Assembly: GCA_030740295.1 (NCBI GenBank)
Contig: JASLXP010000709.1
Span: 1 to 9,676 of the forward strand
DNA: 9,676 nucleotides
DNA from: Planctomycetota bacterium
Lineage (GTDB): Bacteria > Planctomycetota > PUPC01 > JACPCR01
Reading direction: 5' to 3'
Below are positions 6,901-9,676 of the stretch, in pieces (positions within the stretch are counted from its first letter, which is position 1; every line of letters starts with the position of its first letter). The notes under the pieces were generated by a model, which saw nothing but the letters and a program-made list of their open reading frames with translations, made no database searches and was not told the origin of the DNA. The position numbers and the translations under genes are program-made.

Positions 6901-9676
6901 CCGTGACAAGGAGCTGTTCAAACTGGTCGGTGAATTCTGGCGCATCGCGCGGGATGGTGAGAGCTACTCTTGCCAGCGAGACCTGAGCGCGTTCGCAGCC
7001 CGGCTGCTCGACCGCAAGAAGTACGATCTCGCCGCGGCCTACTGCGCGGGTTCTAAATTCCTCGGCCCCGCGCTTCGTGGTGAATTCGCCGCACAGATTT
7101 CCGCGGTGCGCGCTCAGGCCCTGCGCAACATCGGCGGCGCCATCCCGGTCGGGAAAACTGACCCCCGCTATCCGGTCTTTGCCGCGCAGGCTTCCTTCCT
7201 CGCCGGCAACGTGCAAGCCGCATGGGAGGCAGCGCGCCAGTACACGGAGAAAGTGCCGGAGATGATAAAGGCACTCGATCCGGAGTTCATCATCTGGCTC
7301 ATCGATCGATACACCGTGGGGGCAGAATTCGAGTCGGCAAAATTCCTGACGCGTTCCATGATGAAGTGGGCGGATAAGCCGGATGTAGACCTCAATCCAG
7401 AAGTTCTGGGTAACCTCTATCTCGCGAACGCGAACATCTCCTGCGAGGAGCGGGCACTCCCTCTGGCCCGGGCCCAGTATGAACGAATCATCGCCAATAA
7501 GACCTTCGACGGCACTCGCTCGCAGGTCTTCGCCCTGGTAAAGGTTGCGGACGTTGACCGGCTGACCAAACAGTTCGATTCCGCCATCGAGCGGCTCGAA
7601 AAACTCGCGCTGCGCAACGATAAATTCCTCAAGTCCGAGGCCAACTACGGGCTGGCCAGAGTGAAGTACGACCAGGAGGAGTACGACGAGGCCGCCGCGT
7701 TCCTTGAAAAGGTCTTTGCCATCCGGCCCGGCCATGCGACCGGCCGTATCCTCGAAGGCAAAATCCATCTCAAGCGCAAGAAACTCGAAAACGCCACCGA
7801 TCTCGATGTCGGTCTGACCGCCAGCCAGCGGGTGCTTGTGCCCGGCCGCCGCCTGAAGGTCAACATCGAAGATAAAAACCTTTCCATCGTCGGCAAGACG
7901 ACCAGCCTCACCATCCGCGCCTGGACGGAATCCGGTGACGAGGAATTCTTCGACCTGACCAAATTCGGCGATTCCAAAACCAAGTTCAGGGGCGAGATCA
8001 TGACTGCCCTTGCGCCGATCGAAAAGGGTGACGGCACTCTTCAGGTGCTCGGCAAGGATGTCGTCCGTTATGATTTTACCGGGGAGTTCCGCAAACAGCA
8101 GGGCATTAACTTCAGCACCGAGAACGTCCTCAGTATCGCCAGCGACGCTGAGCTGTATGCATCGTCGGGTCTCATCAAGACCCGGGCCGAAGTGGAGAAG
8201 GAAAAACTGGAGCAGATGATTCGCTCGAAGCTCCAGCTCAGTCAGAAATCGGTGGCGGAGGTCGCTCTGAGCACACTCCGCCCGGAGGATCAGGTCAAGC
8301 CGGGCAACGCGATTAATATTCGAGTGATCGATCCGGATCAAAGTGCACGCCCGGGAGAGGATTCTCTGGAGGTGCGCATCGCGACTTCGAGTGGCGACGT
8401 GGTGGGATCGTTCCCGCTCAAAGAGACCGGCGGGCACACCGGCGTATTTGAGGGAGCATTGACGACCTCGTCCGCTGAGGCATCTGCCACGGCCTCCGAT
8501 TCCGACGAAGGTCGCAGGCCGAATTTCGCCATCAGCAGCGGCGATCACCCGGCCTGGGTCGGCCTGGCCGACGGTTCCAAGCCAAAAGCGTTCAGCGCAG
8601 ACCTCAAGGACAATGTGCCGTTCGGCGAGATGAGCATCAAATCCAATGTGGACGGGCGCCATCTGAAAAAGTTTTCAATTCAGACTTCGCTCAACGGCAA
8701 GGATTTCAACACGGTCGGGCGCTTCCCCGCCCGCAATTTCAAAACATGGGACGGCTCGCTCCGGGTTCGGGCAATGAAATACCTTGGAGTCGGCGGTCTC
8801 CCCAAGGACAGTGACGAAGCCCTGGCCTACCTTAATGAGGGATACATCGGGAAAGATGTTTTCCCATTTGGAATGAAGCTCGATTCGGTTGCCGCCAAGA
8901 CGACTGCTCTTAAAGCTCAGATCGAGAAAAACGGCATCCAGGACAACGAATTCTATGTCATGCACCTTGAAGGGCTCTTCTACAACCCGCGGCGCCAGGC
9001 GATAAGCTTCGGCCTGAAGATGGGGAGCAAATCCAAAAGCCATTTCATGAGACACAAGAAGAAAGACAAGGCCGGCCGCCCCATCCTCCAATCCCGGTAT
9101 TTCCTCCGCGTCGGAAACATCGAGCCGAAAAACAACCAGCCGAAAAGCAATGTTTACCGTGGCATCCTCAAGCAGGGCGTCCACCGCGTCGACGTGGTGA
9201 TGCTGGTGCTGTGCCATGAGTTTCCGGAATTCCAGCTCCTTTCCGATATCAAACCTGCGGCAGAAAAACTTGGGCGCGCCGGTGAGAGGCCGGCGAGCTC
9301 AGAACTCCAACCGTTCCCGCTCGAATTCTTCGACAGCGCCAAGTACCCCGATATCAAGAAGCAGATTTACACCCCCCCTGCAGCCATCACCGCCAGCGAT
9401 GACGGATCGGAATTCAATATAAAGTTCGGCGAAAACACCCGCGGCCGCATCGCCCGCATCATCATTGATGATTACGAAGGGGACGCGCCTGCCATCAGCA
9501 AGATCGAGCTGAAAAGCGCCAAAGGCAAACAGGTGCTGCCCACTCAGCAGAATCTCCTCACTCTTGGCCGAAACCAGATTCTGGAGATTGTTCCCGGTGA
9601 CAGAATCACCGTCACTTACCGCGACCCCAAGACCGTTAGTCCGGCCAACGACACTCACGAAGCGCTCCTCACCGCG
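3854..9676 (+). CDS. Giant exported TPR/beta-sandwich protein (3' end outside window)
   Basis: The frame from ATG 3854 is open to the last base: 1941 codons with no stop. Residues 1-20 are a good Sec signal peptide (MKKN, hydrophobic core, AFA before Lys21), which fixes the start; no Shine-Dalgarno is seen. An Ala/Pro/Glu-rich linker follows (about 21-45). Residues 50-1300 are helical and I do not recognise most of them; they hold 28 tryptophans up to residue 1172. Clear TPR motifs close this part at about 1241-1262 and 1263-1296 (DQEEYDEAAAFLEKVFAIRP). Then come beta module 1 (about 1317-1410), a helical linker (about 1411-1480), module 2 (about 1481-1570, with ETGGHTGVFEG at 1524-1534), a discoidin-like strand pair (about 1598-1626), a possible PA14-like domain (about 1700-1800) and module 3 (from about 1841, cut). 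The likely role is a periplasmic or surface scaffold or adhesin-like protein; no enzyme motif is visible. It shares modules with the 739-aa neighbour. The gene call is very secure, the function is not. Confidence 0.92.
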   Translation, partial: MKKNTSILAAVFLLFTFAFAKEKPVAPAEAKPDPAAEAAAKLDALRSKVQSSGAATEADVMQLIEMAEEQGRPYSAYLALKSYLNTNLDPSLQVLKKAAEISAQVGEFRTAVGRYKAYLLQAQANAESSDVAAAMYHILIAYLESRDDAYRHMKGQGGMFRQSDAVKKWDGWFLGEAKQRGDYKALFTRLVSVLSEKRPLEQERLHFWPYLDWGFTEMRRATDRQFEAVPAARQALSLIRGSKIRPLQFRFYLEKTDFHASSASKTPEQREQLYGKVIEAANGWIEASRNAEKLTKILHVLGSKTDGWFDKKKWQEEQVIKRRFFMDQFTKLSKEEQLKFLESDERHRLRYYVSSKDATKIIQAHKQFFQRRSPALGQLAIDDNAESLDAIKATALHLGGVPHRAAAIINSLAEGGDDFKAVLKHFFEKETWYLWLDRGVQHHTKQLWDNYVKRIHKEGKFEGDQLRKISDMSNYRAAMFQMGGQHVVQSPAIYFEGHFARDIIKGKFNGTDNVNKAQMIKTIESLDWVPWDKNTREHVFRDTHNHFKHWANHYQRLARNKNPQPHEKVASETLKQILAQVAPLEAAFNRAMSLKVADPNKAPDALCKNFSLFVLAERRRDPKAYATAIKGLYNEVKDYETKKVPWGLYLLHRVFTSGRNMDTIQAKVEILCDILNRYDAAYRLPTHEAISWVRHSQATWHNWDRIPDSYQKQLEPLNAAIGKVLIKLADQGKFDSQLFYYFRHTRRGPNWRNARAGLDVMEKLIRKKTLMTAKYRLDTKYTNPAVSYMHLVRREFTALNKKYPYDSYFDDMFIEEAQKTHYLDYNYWDFCQDKTGKVAGFAARLLAGFDTLPFGYNDRPAIVPPALSNAPEPPGSWTAQNSGFGGWHWRALHAPEKDSTPFIKKIESLYGKTRFDGYPMGEAYFATLKQVKTPEERAVFFQNVASYAGKIVKTPSRKTVPTFAPLLQHNRDLKLTKEEAEIVQHLIAKVTPVRWSGNRWYDHLPGLLQNSLLAQGRDKELFKLVGEFWRIARDGESYSCQRDLSAFAARLLDRKKYDLAAAYCAGSKFLGPALRGEFAAQISAVRAQALRNIGGAIPVGKTDPRYPVFAAQASFLAGNVQAAWEAARQYTEKVPEMIKALDPEFIIWLIDRYTVGAEFESAKFLTRSMMKWADKPDVDLNPEVLGNLYLANANISCEERALPLARAQYERIIANKTFDGTRSQVFALVKVADVDRLTKQFDSAIERLEKLALRNDKFLKSEANYGLARVKYDQEEYDEAAAFLEKVFAIRPGHATGRILEGKIHLKRKKLENATDLDVGLTASQRVLVPGRRLKVNIEDKNLSIVGKTTSLTIRAWTESGDEEFFDLTKFGDSKTKFRGEIMTALAPIEKGDGTLQVLGKDVVRYDFTGEFRKQQGINFSTENVLSIASDAELYASSGLIKTRAEVEKEKLEQMIRSKLQLSQKSVAEVALSTLRPEDQVKPGNAINIRVIDPDQSARPGEDSLEVRIATSSGDVVGSFPLKETGGHTGVFEGALTTSSAEASATASDSDEGRRPNFAISSGDHPAWVGLADGSKPKAFSADLKDNVPFGEMSIKSNVDGRHLKKFSIQTSLNGKDFNTVGRFPARNFKTWDGSLRVRAMKYLGVGGLPKDSDEALAYLNEGYIGKDVFPFGMKLDSVAAKTTALKAQIEKNGIQDNEFYVMHLEGLFYNPRRQAISFGLKMGSKSKSHFMRHKKKDKAGRPILQSRYFLRVGNIEPKNNQPKSNVYRGILKQGVHRVDVVMLVLCHEFPEFQLLSDIKPAAEKLGRAGERPASSELQPFPLEFFDSAKYPDIKKQIYTPPAAITASDDGSEFNIKFGENTRGRIARIIIDDYEGDAPAISKIELKSAKGKQVLPTQQNLLTLGRNQILEIVPGDRITVTYRDPKTVSPANDTHEALLTA
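7574..7741 (+). other. TPR pair before the beta domains
   Basis: Residues about 1241-1296 hold two TPR-like helix pairs: FDSAIERLEKLALRNDKF, then ANYGLARVKYDQEEYDEAAAFLEKVFAIRPGH. The second shows the TPR spacing with Gly/Ala at the tight-packing positions and the closing Pro. They are the most canonical repeats in the giant protein and suggest that the unrecognised helical region before them is a diverged array of the same kind. Confidence 0.7.
7802..8083 (+). other. Beta-sandwich module 1 of the giant protein
   Basis: Residues about 1317-1410: LDVGLTASQRVLVPGRRLKV begins the fold, with VNIEDKN, then LTIRAWTESGDEEFFDL, KFRGEI, and GTLQVLGKDVVRYDF as the last strand. The tsGD turn, F-x-G strand and closing L.V.G.D.V.Y strand match the modules in the 739-aa protein. 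It follows the TPR region directly, with no evident linker. Confidence 0.55.
8294..8563 (+). other. Beta-sandwich module 2 of the giant protein (best-conserved copy)
   Basis: Residues about 1481-1570: VKPGNAINIRVIDPDQS, then LEVRIATSSGDVV, FPLKETGGHTGVFEGAL, and a closing FAISSGDHPAWVGLAD. The ETG..TGVFEG segment is the clearest signature of this module type in the window. DPD at the second strand could contribute to a metal site as in other extracellular beta-sandwiches; this is inference. Confidence 0.6.
8645..8731 (+). other. Discoidin-like strand pair (tentative)
   Basis: Residues about 1598-1626 read NVDGRHLKKFSIQTSLNGKD followed by FNTVGRFP. The order 'fsiqtSlnGkdFntvg' resembles the central strands of F5/8-type-C-like carbohydrate-binding folds (S-x-D/N-G-x-x-W/F). 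It is too short to be sure of a whole domain. Confidence 0.3.
8951..9253 (+). other. Possible PA14-like beta domain (tentative)
   Basis: Residues about 1700-1800: FYVMHLEGLFYNPRRQ, ISFGLKMGSKSK, a basic loop (HFMRHKKKDK), then RGILKQGVHRVDVVMLVL. The pattern G-x-F..P...F.L..S......L.(K)G.H.(V)V.V is that of PA14 modules, which occur in carbohydrate-binding and surface proteins. The usual acidic ligand residues are not evident, so it may be a diverged copy or another beta-roll. Confidence 0.3.
9374..9676 (+). other. Beta-sandwich module 3 of the giant protein (cut by window edge)
   Basis: Residues about 1841-1941: FNIKFGENTRGRIARIIIDD, then ISKIELKSAKGK and ILEIVPGDRITVTYRDPKT. The closing GDRITVTYRD strand closely matches GDTIEVTYSD of module A in the 739-aa protein. 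The final visible residues (NDTHEALLTA) look like the start of a linker to another module. Confidence 0.55.

Noticed and set aside
6770..8662. Antisense open frame of 630 codons on the - strand
   Set aside because: It lies wholly opposite the giant gene. Its length is explained by the codon bias of the sense strand, and its translation shows no domain logic or signal, whereas the sense frame shows TPR and beta modules here.
4172..9415. Excess of GAATTC sites: 12 in the giant gene and 1 in the 739-aa gene, when about one would be expected in a 5.8-kb stretch of this composition
   Set aside because: Nine of the 12 are in-frame GAA-TTC codons for Glu-Phe and two more are Gln-Asn-Ser, so dipeptide content and codon preference explain most of the excess. 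I see no regulatory meaning.

Overview
The window carries three large, co-directional (+ strand) protein genes and two short intergenic gaps filled with palindromic repeats. It has no RNA gene, transposase, CRISPR array or enzyme that I can recognise. The first gene is cut by the left edge and the third by the right edge. No stretch longer than about 190 bases lacks a gene.

Layout. (1) 1-1278: the C-terminal 425 residues of a tryptophan-rich, helical tetratricopeptide-repeat (TPR) protein. (2) 1279-1465: a gap with two inverted copies of a ~29-bp palindromic element flanking a third, unrelated small palindrome. (3) 1466-3685: a 739-residue, probably exported protein built as TPR - two beta-sandwich modules - TPR. 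(4) 3686-3853: a gap with a different GC-rich palindromic family, present as one inverted and two tandem direct copies. (5) 3854-9676: a frame open for 1941 codons without a stop. It encodes an exported giant with ~1300 residues of helical repeats, then a C-terminal string of beta domains that runs off the window.

How the genes fit together. The second and third proteins have N-terminal hydrophobic export signals and share one beta-sandwich module. Its marks are a D-x-D strand, a 'tssGD' turn, an ETG..TGvFeG-type strand pair, and a final L..GD.I.V.Y.D strand. The first protein and the helical part of the giant share an unusually high tryptophan content. No catalytic motif is visible. I infer that the three proteins form or decorate a periplasmic or cell-surface scaffold, but the partners and function cannot be read from this window.

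Organism. The DNA is moderately GC-rich and has no phylogenetic marker gene. Giant TPR/beta-sandwich proteins, start codons without Shine-Dalgarno sequences, and abundant intergenic palindromes of the types 'GGACGGACAACCTGTCCGTCC' and 'GCCAGCGGGACGCTGGCGTGCCC' remind me of the Planctomycetota-Verrucomicrobiota-Lentisphaerota group. This assignment is from memory and tentative.
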